From positions 3,162,001-3,226,000 of the forward strand of contig NZ_CP009933.1 of NCBI RefSeq assembly GCF_000968375.1: DNA of 64,000 nt, written 5' to 3'. The stretch is from Clostridium scatologenes. Lineage in GTDB: Bacteria > Bacillota > Clostridia > Clostridiales > Clostridiaceae. Shown here piece after piece: positions 18,695 through 27,220 of this stretch. Positions within the stretch are counted from its first letter, which is position 1. The number at the start of each line of letters is the position of its first letter. A model generated the notes under the pieces. The model worked only from the letters and a program-made list of their open reading frames with translations. It was not told the origin of the DNA and did no database searches. A program made the translations under genes and the position numbers.

Positions 18695-19870
18695 CTAAAC
18701 TATAATAAACTCCATTCCCTTTTCTTCCGCATATTCTTCAGCTTCTTTTTGAAAATCAAATAAGCTTAATTCTACAATGCTACCATCTTCTCTAAGCTTT
18801 AAAGCCTTATCATAAGCTCTCTTAAAATCTGCATTATTATAATAAATTAAAATCTTTTTTACTTTACTTTCATTAATTTGTCCACAATTTTCTAAGGCAC
18901 TTATAATACTATCTACATTTACTGCAAAACCAGTGGCCTCTTGCTGTTCACCAAACTGTTTTATTAAGTTATCATATCTTCCTCCACTTAATATATTTCC
19001 TCCAACACCTTCTGCATATCCTCTGAAAATTATTCCCGTATAATAATTTAAGTAATGCACCATACCTAAATCCACAGATACATAATTTTCTAATCCTGCA
19101 TCCTTTATTATTTCATATACTGATTTTATATCATTTATCGCTTCTAATGCTTTTTCGTTATCTGTAAAAGTATAAACCCCATCTAGTATGTCCATATTTC
19201 CAAATAATTTTGGTAATTTCTTTAATATCTTTAACGTATCTTTATTCATATTATTTCTATTTTTATCTAAAAGCTCACCTAAAGCTGTAAAGTTTTTGTT
19301 TTCTATATATACTCTAAGTTTTTCTTTTTCTTCATCATCTATATTCACGTTTTCTATAATGGCTTTAAAAAATTCAGCGTGGCCAAGCTCTACTTTAAAA
19401 TCCTCTACTCCGCAATTTATCAAAGCTGTTATTCCTGTAATTATAGCTTCTGCATCAGCTTTTAAATTTTTAACTCCAATAATTTCAATACCTGACTGAG
19501 TAATTTCACTATTTTTTCCATTTAAACTTTCATTTACTCTATAAACATTTGATGTATAACACAATCTCAATGGATGGGTAACTTCTTTTAACTTTGTAGC
19601 AGCTATTCTAGCTATAGGTGTTGTCATATCTGGTCTAAGTACTAATATTCTTCCATGATTATCAAATAGCTTATACATTTTTTCTTGAGCTAAAGTAGAA
19701 CTTTCACCACTAAAAACATCATAAAACTCCAAAGTAGGAGATTTAACTTCTAAAAATCCACTGCACGTATAAGTTTTTCTAAGTATATTTTCTATTTCTA
19801 CTTTCCTTGTACACTCTTCAAACAATGTATCTTTTGTTCCTTCTGGAATATATCTTTTCCAACTTATCAT
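18695..19870 (-). CDS. hisZ: ATP phosphoribosyltransferase regulatory subunit HisZ
   Basis: A 391-residue class-II HisRS paralogue starting MISWKRYIPEGTKDTLFEE. It has LRPDMTTPIARIA, LRLCYTSNVYR and GGRYDNLIKQFG, but it sits in the his operon directly before short-form hisG. It is therefore the regulatory partner HisZ, not a histidyl-tRNA synthetase. The ATG at 19870 lies nine bases after GAGGAA; the GTG at 19879 abuts that site. It is the first gene of the ten-gene operon. Confidence 0.93.
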   Translation of the reverse strand: MISWKRYIPEGTKDTLFEECTRKVEIENILRKTYTCSGFLEVKSPTLEFYDVFSGESSTLAQEKMYKLFDNHGRILVLRPDMTTPIARIAATKLKEVTHPLRLCYTSNVYRVNESLNGKNSEITQSGIEIIGVKNLKADAEAIITGITALINCGVEDFKVELGHAEFFKAIIENVNIDDEEKEKLRVYIENKNFTALGELLDKNRNNMNKDTLKILKKLPKLFGNMDILDGVYTFTDNEKALEAINDIKSVYEIIKDAGLENYVSVDLGMVHYLNYYTGIIFRGYAEGVGGNILSGGRYDNLIKQFGEQQEATGFAVNVDSIISALENCGQINESKVKKILIYYNNADFKRAYDKALKLREDGSIVELSLFDFQKEAEEYAEEKGMEFIIV

Positions 19871-19911
19871 ATATTTCACTTCCTCATTTCACTACGTTAT
19901 CAATTTATCAT

Positions 19912-19925
19912 GCTAAATCGCTAAA
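19912..19925. promoter_or_regulatory. direct repeat, candidate his operator
   Basis: On the minus strand the hexamer TTTAGC occurs twice, spaced by two bases, between the -10 box and the hisZ ribosome site. The position just downstream of the start point suits a repressor such as the TrpR-like HisR of Firmicutes. That assignment is inference from position. Confidence 0.4.
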
Positions 19926-19938
19926 TTTTCATAATGTT

Positions 19939-19967
19939 ATTGTAACAACTTATATTGAAAAAATCAA
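19939..19967 (-). promoter_or_regulatory. promoter of the his operon
   Basis: TTGATT (19962-19967) and TACAAT (19939-19944) with a 17-base spacer, about 70 bases before hisZ. No T-box or other long leader fits between it and the gene. Confidence 0.65.
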
Positions 19968-20092
19968 TACCTAAAAAAAACTTTTATTAATGTAAAGGAT
20001 ATCAACTTCGTAATTCTTACGTATTATTAATTAAATAATGCACATAATAAAAAGACATAATAACTTTATTAAAAATTTGGAGGTTTTTTATA

Positions 20093-20296
20093 ATGCTAAC
20101 AGGTGTAGTAAAATGGTTCAATGACGAAAAGGGATTTGGTTTTATATCAGGAGAGGACGGAGAAGATGTATTTGTTCATTATTCTGCTATAAAAGAAGAA
20201 GGAAAGAGAAAAGATTTAAGTGAAGGGCAACAAGTTAAATATGATGTAATAGAAACACCAAAAGGACTTCAGGCCTCAAATGTTCAAAAAATGTGA
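20093..20296 (+). CDS. cold-shock protein, CspA family
   Basis: A 67-residue single cold-shock domain. RNP1 is KGFGFIS and RNP2 is VFVHYSAI, with the usual aromatic RNA-binding surface. GGAGG precedes the ATG. It binds single-stranded RNA and DNA and probably acts as an RNA chaperone. It is monocistronic, transcribed away from the his operon, with a terminator hairpin at 20319-20342. Confidence 0.95.
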   Translation: MLTGVVKWFNDEKGFGFISGEDGEDVFVHYSAIKEEGKRKDLSEGQQVKYDVIETPKGLQASNVQKM

Positions 20297-20318
20297 TTAT
20301 AACAACACATAAAAATAA

Positions 20319-20342
20319 AGGGATACTCCATTTAGTATCCCT
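20319..20342 (+). terminator. terminator hairpin after the cold-shock gene
   Basis: A perfect 9-bp stem, AGGGATACT (20319-20327) with AGTATCCCT (20334-20342). The following T-run is weak on the plus strand, so termination may be partial. Confidence 0.6.
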
Positions 20343-20366
20343 AAATTAACTTACATATTTTTAAAA

Positions 20367-20391
20367 GGATAAAGATCAAAATTCTTTATCC
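20367..20391 (-). terminator. terminator after patB
   Basis: GGATAAAG (20367-20374) pairs with CTTTATCC (20384-20391), followed on the minus strand by TTTTAAAAATATG. It lies 22 bases past the stop of the PatB-like gene. Confidence 0.7.
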
Positions 20392-20412
20392 CCATTAATT
20401 TTATTTATTACA

Positions 20413-21579
20413 CTATTTATTCTTCATTATCTGTATTTCATGTACGATTTGATTAACTGCTTTAGCTATGTTTTCTTTCGAAGTAGCAATATTCATTCTT
20501 ACATAATTATTAAAGCGTTCCCCTCCAAACCATTCTCCAAAATCTAGAGCCAACTTACATTTTTCTTTAATAAATCTTTCAGTATCTTCACCGTTTATAT
20601 AACTGCCTAAATTAATCCAAAGCAAATAAGTTCCTTCTAGTGGAGATATCTCCACAAGTGGTAATTCTTTATTAAAGGTTTCTTTAATATATAAATAATT
20701 TTCACGAATTTGATTTAATATTTCTTCTAACCATTCTCTTCCGTTTTCATAAGCACTTTGTACTGCGATATATCCAAAAGTATTTCCACTTGGAATACGA
20801 ATACATTGTACAAAGTTATCAAAAGCTTTAAGAATTTCAGGATTTGAAATAATAACAAATGAATTTTTGCATGCAGCAAGATTAAAAGTTTTAGTTCCAG
20901 CTGTAAGAGTAATAATAGAATCATACTCACTAATAGAAGCAGTTGGAATATGATCATTTTTACCAATTATAATATCCTGATGAATCTCATCTGAAATCAC
21001 TTTCACATTATGCTTTTTACAAATATTCACAAGACTTTGAAGTTCATCCTTTTTCCAAACCCTACCTACAGGATTATGTGGTGAACAAAGAATAAATAAC
21101 TTTACATTGTTTTCTACAATTTTATTTTCGAAATCTTTAAAATTAATAGTATACCTTCCATGTTCATTAACCAAATCACTTTCTATCAATTTTCTGTCAT
21201 TATTTTTCACAGCATCTAAAAACGGATAATAAACAGGCGTTAAAACAATAACTGAATCATTTTTTTCTGTTAATATCTGTATAAGCCAATTAATAGCTGG
21301 CACAACACCTGGAGAATATCGAATGTATTCTTTACTAATTTCATAGTTGTGATAAGTTTTTTCCCAATTAATAAAGGATTGCTTATAACCTTCTGGTTCT
21401 TTATAGTACCCTAAAACTCCAAATTCTAAATATTCTTTGAGTTTCTTAATAACACAATCACATATTTGAAAATCCATATCTGCCACCCATAAAGGTAGTA
21501 AATCTTTCTCTCCAAACATAGATTCCAATCCATCCCATTTTGTACTATCTGTTTGTTTTCTTTCAATATACTTTAGCAA
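20413..21579 (-). CDS. patB: PatB/MalY-type PLP C-S lyase or aminotransferase
   Basis: A 388-residue fold-type-I PLP protein with LPLWVADMDFQICDCV, YSPGVVPAINWLI, LCSPHNPVGRVWKK, ISDEIHQDI and the lysine region LTAGTKTFNLAACKNSF. These are typical of PatB/MalY cystathionine beta-lyases. The start is taken as the TTG at 21579, seven bases after a G-run. A longer reading to 21594 runs through the ribosome site. It is the last gene of a unit with a polar amino-acid ABC transporter and an M20D amidohydrolase, which suggests cleavage of an imported, deacylated S-substituted cysteine. Confidence 0.82.
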   Translation of the reverse strand: MLKYIERKQTDSTKWDGLESMFGEKDLLPLWVADMDFQICDCVIKKLKEYLEFGVLGYYKEPEGYKQSFINWEKTYHNYEISKEYIRYSPGVVPAINWLIQILTEKNDSVIVLTPVYYPFLDAVKNNDRKLIESDLVNEHGRYTINFKDFENKIVENNVKLFILCSPHNPVGRVWKKDELQSLVNICKKHNVKVISDEIHQDIIIGKNDHIPTASISEYDSIITLTAGTKTFNLAACKNSFVIISNPEILKAFDNFVQCIRIPSGNTFGYIAVQSAYENGREWLEEILNQIRENYLYIKETFNKELPLVEISPLEGTYLLWINLGSYINGEDTERFIKEKCKLALDFGEWFGGERFNNYVRMNIATSKENIAKAVNQIVHEIQIMKNK

Positions 21580-21580
21580 A

Positions 21581-22798
21581 TCAATCCCCCCCAATATTAT
21601 TATTCATAAAAAAACTAATAGCTGTATTTGAAAGTACAGCTGCAACAGTTCCTAATATATTTTCATCTATGCAAAAATTAGAACTATGCAAACTAAAAGT
21701 TCCTACTTTATTTTTTGGTGCACAACCTACAAAAAAGTAAACTGATTTAACCTTTTGAGAATAATGATAAAAATCTTCCCCCCCAAGATTACTCTCCTCT
21801 AACATTTCTACATTTTCTTTTCCTACAATTTCTTCTGCTGATTTTTTAAAAATTCTGCTGCAGTACTTATCATTTATAACAGGCTCAACTCCATGATAAC
21901 ATTGTACAACTACTTTTGCACCATTAGCTTCTGCAATATGCTTTGAAATTTCTTCTACCCACTGAACCATGGACTCCATTCCATTCAAAGTAGTATGTCT
22001 TAATGTTCCTCTTAATATACATTCATTTGGTATGATATTTCCCTTATCTGTAGGACCAGCATGAATAGAACCAATTGTTAGTACTGATGCATCAGAAGGT
22101 TTCATTTTTCTAGATATAATTTGTTGTAGGCTCATATAAATCTGATTTGCAACAGCAATAGGATCTACACAATCTTGTGGCCATGAACCATGTCCACCTT
22201 TTCCAATTACTCTAATAGATAAAGGTCTAGCAGCTGAAAATGCATTCTTTTCAGGAATAATTATTTTTCCAGTATCATATTGAGGAAACCCATGTGCACC
22301 TAATACAATATCTACCTTTGGGTTTTCTAACACCTTTTCTTCAACCATTTTTTTAGCACCAGCTGCAATTTCTTCAGCTGGTTGAAAAACAAATTTTACA
22401 GTTCCTGAAAAACTTTCTTGCAGCTGAGTTAAAATCATCGCCGCACCTAATGTCCAAGTTATATGTGCATCATGACCACAAGCATGCATTTTTCCTTTTT
22501 TCTTTGAACAATATGTCAAATTATTATTTTCTTCAATTGGAAGAGCATCTATGTCAGCTCTTATCATTACACACTTATCGCTTTTACCCTTTTTCCCACA
22601 TAAAGTGGCTATAATGCCAGTTCCTCCAGCATATCCAGTTAAAATCTTCATACCCTTTAATTTCTTCAGCTCACTTATAATCATTTCTGAAGTTTGATAT
22701 TCTTCAAATGCTAATTCTGGTATTGCATGCAAATCTCTTCTAATTTTAATTAATAAATCTTGTATTTCTTCTGAAATGTTTCTTATTTTACTATTCAT
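21581..22798 (-). CDS. M20D-family amidohydrolase (N-acyl amino acid deacylase)
   Basis: About 405 residues. Metal-site motifs are MHACGHDAHITW, FQPAEEIAAGAKKM, GAHGFPQYDTG and GGEDFYHYSQ, with a lid domain containing VIGKGGHGSWPQ. This is the hippurate/N-acyl-amino-acid hydrolase family. The ATG at 22798 follows GAGGT at ten bases; the reading from 22846 lacks a good ribosome site. It sits between the transporter genes and patB, matching the B. subtilis yxe/ytm arrangement for acyl-cysteine use. The precise substrate is unknown. Confidence 0.85.
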   Translation of the reverse strand: MNSKIRNISEEIQDLLIKIRRDLHAIPELAFEEYQTSEMIISELKKLKGMKILTGYAGGTGIIATLCGKKGKSDKCVMIRADIDALPIEENNNLTYCSKKKGKMHACGHDAHITWTLGAAMILTQLQESFSGTVKFVFQPAEEIAAGAKKMVEEKVLENPKVDIVLGAHGFPQYDTGKIIIPEKNAFSAARPLSIRVIGKGGHGSWPQDCVDPIAVANQIYMSLQQIISRKMKPSDASVLTIGSIHAGPTDKGNIIPNECILRGTLRHTTLNGMESMVQWVEEISKHIAEANGAKVVVQCYHGVEPVINDKYCSRIFKKSAEEIVGKENVEMLEESNLGGEDFYHYSQKVKSVYFFVGCAPKNKVGTFSLHSSNFCIDENILGTVAAVLSNTAISFFMNNNIGGD

Positions 22799-22951
22799 AA
22801 TTCTATTTACCTCATAAACAGAGCTATTTACATCAAATGTAGACATTCTATGATCATCACTTAATAAATTAATAATTTAATTTTTAAATTTTATAACACT
22901 CTAAATTAAATTCAAATATCGACTATATTTGAAAATTCTCACTTATTGATG

Positions 22952-22998
22952 TACCCGCTCTAATATTTTTGGCTTTAAATCAAATATTAGAGCGGGTA
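22952..22998 (-). promoter_or_regulatory. strong intercistronic hairpin
   Basis: A perfect 17-bp stem (22952-22968 with 22982-22998, starting TACCCGCTC) with a 13-base loop lies between the substrate-binding-protein gene and the amidohydrolase gene. There is no T-run after it on the minus strand. It therefore looks more like an mRNA-stabilising or processing hairpin than a full terminator. Confidence 0.7.
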
Positions 22999-23062
22999 GT
23001 TTTAAATAAAGGTAGTTTAATTCTACCTAAGTTATATTCACAATTTTTAATATTTATGAGTA

Positions 23063-23902
23063 TTAGTTAGCAATTTTAGCGTCCTTTGGTTTTTCACTAA
23101 AGTCCATACCATACCATTTTTGATATATCTTTGTAAGTGTACCATCCTTTTTCATTTCTTGAATAGCTTTTGTAACAGCTTTATTTAATTTTTCTGAGTT
23201 AGCATTTCCTTTTACAAATGGATATGCCTTTGCTCCAACTGTAACATCTTCTTCAACCATTCTTGCATTAAGAAATCCATTTTTGATTTTATATGCTGCT
23301 TCACCTGCAGAGAAAATCATAACATCAACTTTTCCTTGACGAAAAGCTTCATCTAACAATTCTGAACTATCATATGTAGCTAATTTAATATCAATTCCTT
23401 GATCCTTAGCGATTTGTTGAAATAAGTTTCCTCCATTTGAACCTGCTGAAAATCCACAAGTCATTCCAGAAACATCTTTTAATTTTTTAATATTAGTTTT
23501 ATCTGAGTGTACAATTAACTTTTCTGGAATATATGCATACGGTTCTGAAAAATCATATTTATCTTTTCGTTTAGCATTAATTGTAATAGTATTTCCTACT
23601 GTATCAGCTTTACCAGAATCCAAATATCCAAATAAAGTATTAAATTCACCTGTTACAAATTCAACTTTAATACCAGTTTTTGCAGAAATAGCATTCCAAA
23701 TATCAACTTCATGTCCTTTATGTACTCCATTTTCTACGTATGAATTAGGTACTGAAGATGCACCAGCTGCTACAATAATCTTTGTAGGTTCTTTACTTTC
23801 TTCTTTCTTTTGAGAATCATTTTTTGTACTTCCACATGCAGTAGCACCCAAAATCATGCAAGCACACATTGCAAATGAAAGTATTTTCTTAATATTTTTC
23901 AT
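23063..23902 (-). CDS. amino-acid ABC transporter substrate-binding lipoprotein
   Basis: A 279-residue SBP of the polar amino-acid family. A signal peptide (MKNIKKILSFAMCACMILGATAC) ends at a lipobox cysteine near residue 23, so it is membrane-anchored. GHEVDIWNAISAKTG, DTVGNTITINAKRKDKYDFSEPY and the final KIYQKWYGMDF are typical. It delivers substrate to the permease and ATPase encoded upstream. The patB and amidohydrolase neighbours suggest cystine or an S-substituted cysteine, but the ligand is not proven. Confidence 0.9.
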   Translation of the reverse strand: MKNIKKILSFAMCACMILGATACGSTKNDSQKKEESKEPTKIIVAAGASSVPNSYVENGVHKGHEVDIWNAISAKTGIKVEFVTGEFNTLFGYLDSGKADTVGNTITINAKRKDKYDFSEPYAYIPEKLIVHSDKTNIKKLKDVSGMTCGFSAGSNGGNLFQQIAKDQGIDIKLATYDSSELLDEAFRQGKVDVMIFSAGEAAYKIKNGFLNARMVEEDVTVGAKAYPFVKGNANSEKLNKAVTKAIQEMKKDGTLTKIYQKWYGMDFSEKPKDAKIAN

Positions 23903-23945
23903 ATTTCTCCCCCTTATTTTTTAATAGATCTATATAAATTTATTT

Positions 23946-24611
23946 TTAACAAAATTTTTGAATTCTCTTTTCCAATAATTTTTGAATTTTTTCTACAAAA
24001 ACCACAATTACTAGATAGATTAAAGTTACACACAAATACGCTTCAAAAAAACGAAGTGTTAATGCCGCCTCCATTTTTGATTTTGCCATTATATCTGCAA
24101 GACCTACTGTAAATCCTAATGCAGATCCTTTAATAATACCAATAAACTGATTTCCAAGAGAAGGTAGTGCTACAACAAATGCTTGTGGTAAAACTACACG
24201 CATCATTGTCTGATATTTTGTCATACTCATAGAGTAACAAGCTTCTAGTTGTCCTACTTCTACAGATTCTAAAGCTGCTCTTAAAGTTTCTGCCATAAAA
24301 GAAGCTGTATTCAATGTAAGGGCAATTACAGTTGCTTGAAATGCTGTCATAGATTTTAATGCTGGAATTACACAAGGAAGACCAAAATATAGCATAAATA
24401 ACTGTGCTACAAGTGGTGTTGCTCTAAAAAATGTAATATATACGCCAAATACCTGGGATAGACCCCATACTTTATAATATCTAACAATTGATATTATAAC
24501 AGACAGCAATAATGTAAATATTAGCGATATTAAAGATATTTCAATTGTTAACTTCAATGATGGTAAAACAATTGGAAATAGCTTAATAAACCATTGAAAA
24601 TCAAAATTCAT
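23946..24611 (-). CDS. amino-acid ABC transporter permease
   Basis: A 221-residue HisM-type permease with about five membrane helices. The ABC-coupling loop contains EACYSMSMTKYQTMMRVVLPQA, equivalent to the EAA motif. TFFRATPLVAQLFMLYFG and TASFMAETLRAALESV are diagnostic. It probably forms a homodimeric channel, since only one permease gene is present. Its start directly follows the ATPase stop. Confidence 0.92.
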   Translation of the reverse strand: MNFDFQWFIKLFPIVLPSLKLTIEISLISLIFTLLLSVIISIVRYYKVWGLSQVFGVYITFFRATPLVAQLFMLYFGLPCVIPALKSMTAFQATVIALTLNTASFMAETLRAALESVEVGQLEACYSMSMTKYQTMMRVVLPQAFVVALPSLGNQFIGIIKGSALGFTVGLADIMAKSKMEAALTLRFFEAYLCVTLIYLVIVVFVEKIQKLLEKRIQKFC

Positions 24612-25367
24612 TTATTTATCCCCCATACTATTTGCAGTTACTGTATTCACAAATTTTCTAATTCTCTCATTTGTACAATTTTCAAATATCTCTTTAGGAG
24701 TTCCCATTCCTGCAATATAACCATCTTCTAAAAAGATCATTTTATCAGCAACCTCTTTTGCAAATTTCATTTCATGAGTTACAATCAACATTGTTTTGTT
24801 ATGTTCTGCTGCCAGTTGTTTAATTACAGTCAACACTTCTCCAACTAATTCAGGATCTAAAGAAGATGTAGGTTCGTCAAATAAAATCACATTTGCATTC
24901 ACAGCCATGGCTCTTGCAATTCCTATTCTTTGCTGCTGCCCACCAGACATTTCTTTTGGATATGCATCCCTTTTATCTAAAAGTCCTACTTTTTTAAGTA
25001 AGGCAACAGCTGTCTCTTCAGCTTCCTTTTTACTTTTCTTTTGTACTGTTACCATAGGTTCCATGATATTTTGAATAGCAGTTTTATTTTTCAATAAATT
25101 ATAATTTTGAAAAACCATAGATGTTTTTTGCCTTAATTTGTAAATATCTTTCTTAGAAGCAATTTTAGCATCTACAGTAAAACCATCTATTGTAATTTTA
25201 CCTTCTGTAGGCTTTACTAAAAAATTAAGACAACGAAGGAATGTGGATTTACCTGTACCTGATGGGCCAATCAATACTATAACCTCACCTTTTCCTATCT
25301 CAATACTAATATCTTTTAAAATAACAGATTGTCCAAATTGCATTTTTAAATGTTCAATCTTAATCAT
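24612..25367 (-). CDS. amino-acid ABC transporter ATP-binding protein
   Basis: A 251-residue ATPase with Walker A GPSGTGKST, Q-loop MVFQNYNLL, signature SGGQQQRIGIARAMA, Walker B VILFDEPTSSLDP and H-loop VTHEMKFA. It is the GlnQ/TcyC type. It is the first gene of the transporter-amidohydrolase-patB unit and has a near-consensus promoter about 120 bases upstream. Confidence 0.95.
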   Translation of the reverse strand: MIKIEHLKMQFGQSVILKDISIEIGKGEVIVLIGPSGTGKSTFLRCLNFLVKPTEGKITIDGFTVDAKIASKKDIYKLRQKTSMVFQNYNLLKNKTAIQNIMEPMVTVQKKSKKEAEETAVALLKKVGLLDKRDAYPKEMSGGQQQRIGIARAMAVNANVILFDEPTSSLDPELVGEVLTVIKQLAAEHNKTMLIVTHEMKFAKEVADKMIFLEDGYIAGMGTPKEIFENCTNERIRKFVNTVTANSMGDK

Positions 25368-25490
25368 TTTTTATGTTTCACCTACCCTTCTATGTATTAG
25401 TAAACATTTGCCAAAAGCAAGGAACATATTCTTACATTATGATATCTTATTACTTATTTATTCATTGTTTGACAATTATCTTCAAATGTC

Positions 25491-25520
25491 ATTATATTAT
25501 TGCATATTGATTACTGTCAA
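25491..25520 (-). promoter_or_regulatory. promoter of the transporter/patB unit
   Basis: TTGACA (25515-25520) and TATAAT (25491-25496) on the minus strand with an 18-base spacer. Transcription would start near 25485, giving a leader of about 117 bases before the ATPase gene. I see no known riboswitch in that leader. Confidence 0.75.
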
Positions 25521-25677
25521 TTAATTATCATATTATTAAATGTTTGTCATTCTAATCATAAATAATACTTATATTATTATAAACAATATTAAATTATAGC
25601 AAATTTTAATTATAATTATATAAAACTCATAGTTTCATTATTAACACTTACATAAATCTTTGAACTTTCTTTATATA

Positions 25678-25706
25678 TTGAAAAATAAACATAAGTTTCA
25701 TATACT
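25678..25706 (+). promoter_or_regulatory. promoter of the LUD gene
   Basis: TTGAAA (25678-25683) and TATACT (25701-25706) with a 17-base spacer, about 38 bases before the ATG. The 376-base gap 25368-25743 otherwise holds only AT-rich sequence and the divergent transporter promoter. Confidence 0.6.
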
Positions 25707-25743
25707 ATATCTAAGCACAAAATAAATTTTGGGGGTGTATTAA

Positions 25744-26385
25744 ATGGATAAAAATACTGAATGGCTGGTAGATCAGAAGGTTAAAAGAACCATGGAAGCC
25801 TTAGAAAAGAATAATATGGAAGCATATTTTGTAAAGAATGAAGAAGCTTTGATGAGTAAAATAAGTGAATTTTTAAAGGACGGAGATACTGTATCTGTCG
25901 GCGGATCCATGACTCTTTTTGAAACAAAAATTATTGACTTTTTAAGATGTGGTAAGTTTAATTTTCTTGATAGATATGAAGAGAATTTAAAACCTGAAGA
26001 TATAAAAGACATTTTCAGAAAAACCTTTATGGCAGATATATACTTTACAAGTAGTAATGCTATTACTGAGCAAGGTGAATTATACAATGTAGATGGTAAT
26101 GGCAATAGAGTAGCTGCTATGCTTTATGGACCAGATAAAGTCATTGTAATTGTAGGCATAAACAAAATTGTAAGCAGCTTAGATGAAGCTATAGAACGTA
26201 ATAGAAATTGTTCAGCTCCAGCTAATGCAAAAAGATTAAATAGAAATACTCCTTGTACTAAAGTAGGTTATTGCATGGATTGCAGCAGTAATGAAAGAAT
26301 ATGCAATGACTATGTACTAATAAGAAGACAAGGTCAAAAAGGAAGAATAAAAGTCATAATAGTTGGTGAAAACTTAGGATATTAA
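25744..26385 (+). CDS. LUD-domain protein (LutC/YkgG-like, DUF162)
   Basis: A 213-residue LUD-domain protein. It has an N-terminal helix pair (ALEKNNMEAYFVKNEEAL), GDTVSVGGSMTLFE, DIYFTSSNAITEQGELYNVDGNGNRVAAMLYGP and VIVIVGINKIV, all typical of the fold. The C-terminus is cysteine-rich (CTKVGYCMDC and ERICNDY), which could bind a metal or cluster. LutC-type proteins function in lactate oxidation complexes, but no lutA or lutB lies nearby, so this is a stand-alone member of unknown role. GGGGG precedes the ATG. Confidence 0.85.
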   Translation: MDKNTEWLVDQKVKRTMEALEKNNMEAYFVKNEEALMSKISEFLKDGDTVSVGGSMTLFETKIIDFLRCGKFNFLDRYEENLKPEDIKDIFRKTFMADIYFTSSNAITEQGELYNVDGNGNRVAAMLYGPDKVIVIVGINKIVSSLDEAIERNRNCSAPANAKRLNRNTPCTKVGYCMDCSSNERICNDYVLIRRQGQKGRIKVIIVGENLGY

Positions 26386-26393
26386 AATTTAAA

Positions 26394-26425
26394 GACTATC
26401 TCAAATTTCTATTTTTGAGATAGTC
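26394..26425. terminator. convergent terminator between the LUD and crp-like genes
   Basis: A perfect 12-bp stem, GACTATCTCAAA (26394-26405) with TTTGAGATAGTC (26414-26425). A T-rich run follows on the minus strand (TTTAAATTTT). It probably serves both convergent genes. Confidence 0.75.
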
Positions 26426-26432
26426 CTCTTAA

Positions 26433-27110
26433 TTAAAAAAGACTATTCTCTAAAAGATTTAAATCTAAAATTTCAATTTTATTTTTTTCAAAATTTAATA
26501 TTCCCTCATCTTTCATATTAACTAATTCTCTTGATAATGATGGACGGGGTATTCCTAATTGTTCTGCCATTTCTTTTCTTGAACACTTCAAAGTTAAAGT
26601 TAAGCTTTTTTGTTTTGAATGCTCCTCCAAAATCAAATTTGATATTTTTTGTCTTATTGTCTGCAGTGACACATTTTTCAATTTTTTATTTAACATTAAT
26701 ATTTTATTAGATAAAAGAGTCATAAAATTGTTTAAAAATGCAAAATTTAAATTACAAAGTTTTAAAATATTTTCTTTAGATATAAATAAAATTTCAGTTT
26801 TGGAGGAAGAAACAATAGTTGCAGGATATACATTTTGATTTGAAAAGATTATGACTTCACCAAAAATATGTGATTCTTCTATTTTAGTAATTGTAACTAC
26901 TTTTCCAGATTCATAAATATTTTGTACTTCAACACTTCCAGTTATGACAATTCCTAAATTTGAACAATCAGAACCTTCTACAGCTACAACTTCTCCTTTG
27001 TTAAAAGATTTTTTTCTATAGTCTATATTATTTATCATATTTTTTATATCTTCTTTAGAAAAACTTTTAAAAATTATACATTTACTTAACACTGATAAAA
27101 AATCATTCAT
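26433..27110 (-). CDS. Crp/Fnr-family transcriptional regulator
   Basis: A 225-residue protein with an N-terminal cNMP-fold domain (GEVVAVEGSDCSNLGIVITGSVEV, then SHIFGEVIIFS) and a C-terminal winged helix (CSRKEMAEQLGIPRPSLSRELVNMKDEGIL). The RxxxSRxxxxL recognition helix resembles the HcpR/Fnr branch. There are few N-terminal cysteines and no FNR-type cluster motif. It is divergent from a ferredoxin gene, with a perfect TGTAAC-N4-GTTACA palindrome between them that it probably binds. HcpR (nitrosative stress) is a plausible identity but unproven. Confidence 0.88.
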   Translation of the reverse strand: MNDFLSVLSKCIIFKSFSKEDIKNMINNIDYRKKSFNKGEVVAVEGSDCSNLGIVITGSVEVQNIYESGKVVTITKIEESHIFGEVIIFSNQNVYPATIVSSSKTEILFISKENILKLCNLNFAFLNNFMTLLSNKILMLNKKLKNVSLQTIRQKISNLILEEHSKQKSLTLTLKCSRKEMAEQLGIPRPSLSRELVNMKDEGILNFEKNKIEILDLNLLENSLF

Positions 27111-27138
27111 TTTTTACTCTCCATTAATTTTTTATTTT

Positions 27139-27154
27139 TGTAACATAAGTTACA
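27139..27154. promoter_or_regulatory. FNR/HcpR-like operator
   Basis: TGTAACATAAGTTACA is a perfect 16-bp palindrome with a four-base centre. Its centre lies about 41.5 bases before the start point predicted from TATAAT at 27176-27181, the class-II activator position used by Crp/Fnr proteins. It also lies 29-44 bases before the regulator's own ATG, so autoregulation is likely. Confidence 0.75.
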
Positions 27155-27175
27155 GAACATTTTATTAAATTTTAA

Positions 27176-27181
27176 TATAAT
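27176..27181 (+). promoter_or_regulatory. -10 box of the ferredoxin gene
   Basis: A consensus TATAAT 40 bases before the ATG, with no good -35 because the palindrome at 27139-27154 occupies that position. This is the layout of an activator-dependent promoter. Confidence 0.6.
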
Positions 27182-27220
27182 AAAACTATAAAATCAAGAT
27201 AATATTAGGAGGAAACAATA

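Noticed and set aside
18695..19870. Histidyl-tRNA synthetase
   Set aside because: The protein is HisRS-like, but the position before short-form hisG identifies the regulatory paralogue HisZ.
19871..20092. T-box leader before the his operon
   Set aside because: There is no AGGGTGGTACC motif or stem I; a plain promoter and a TTTAGC direct repeat are seen instead.
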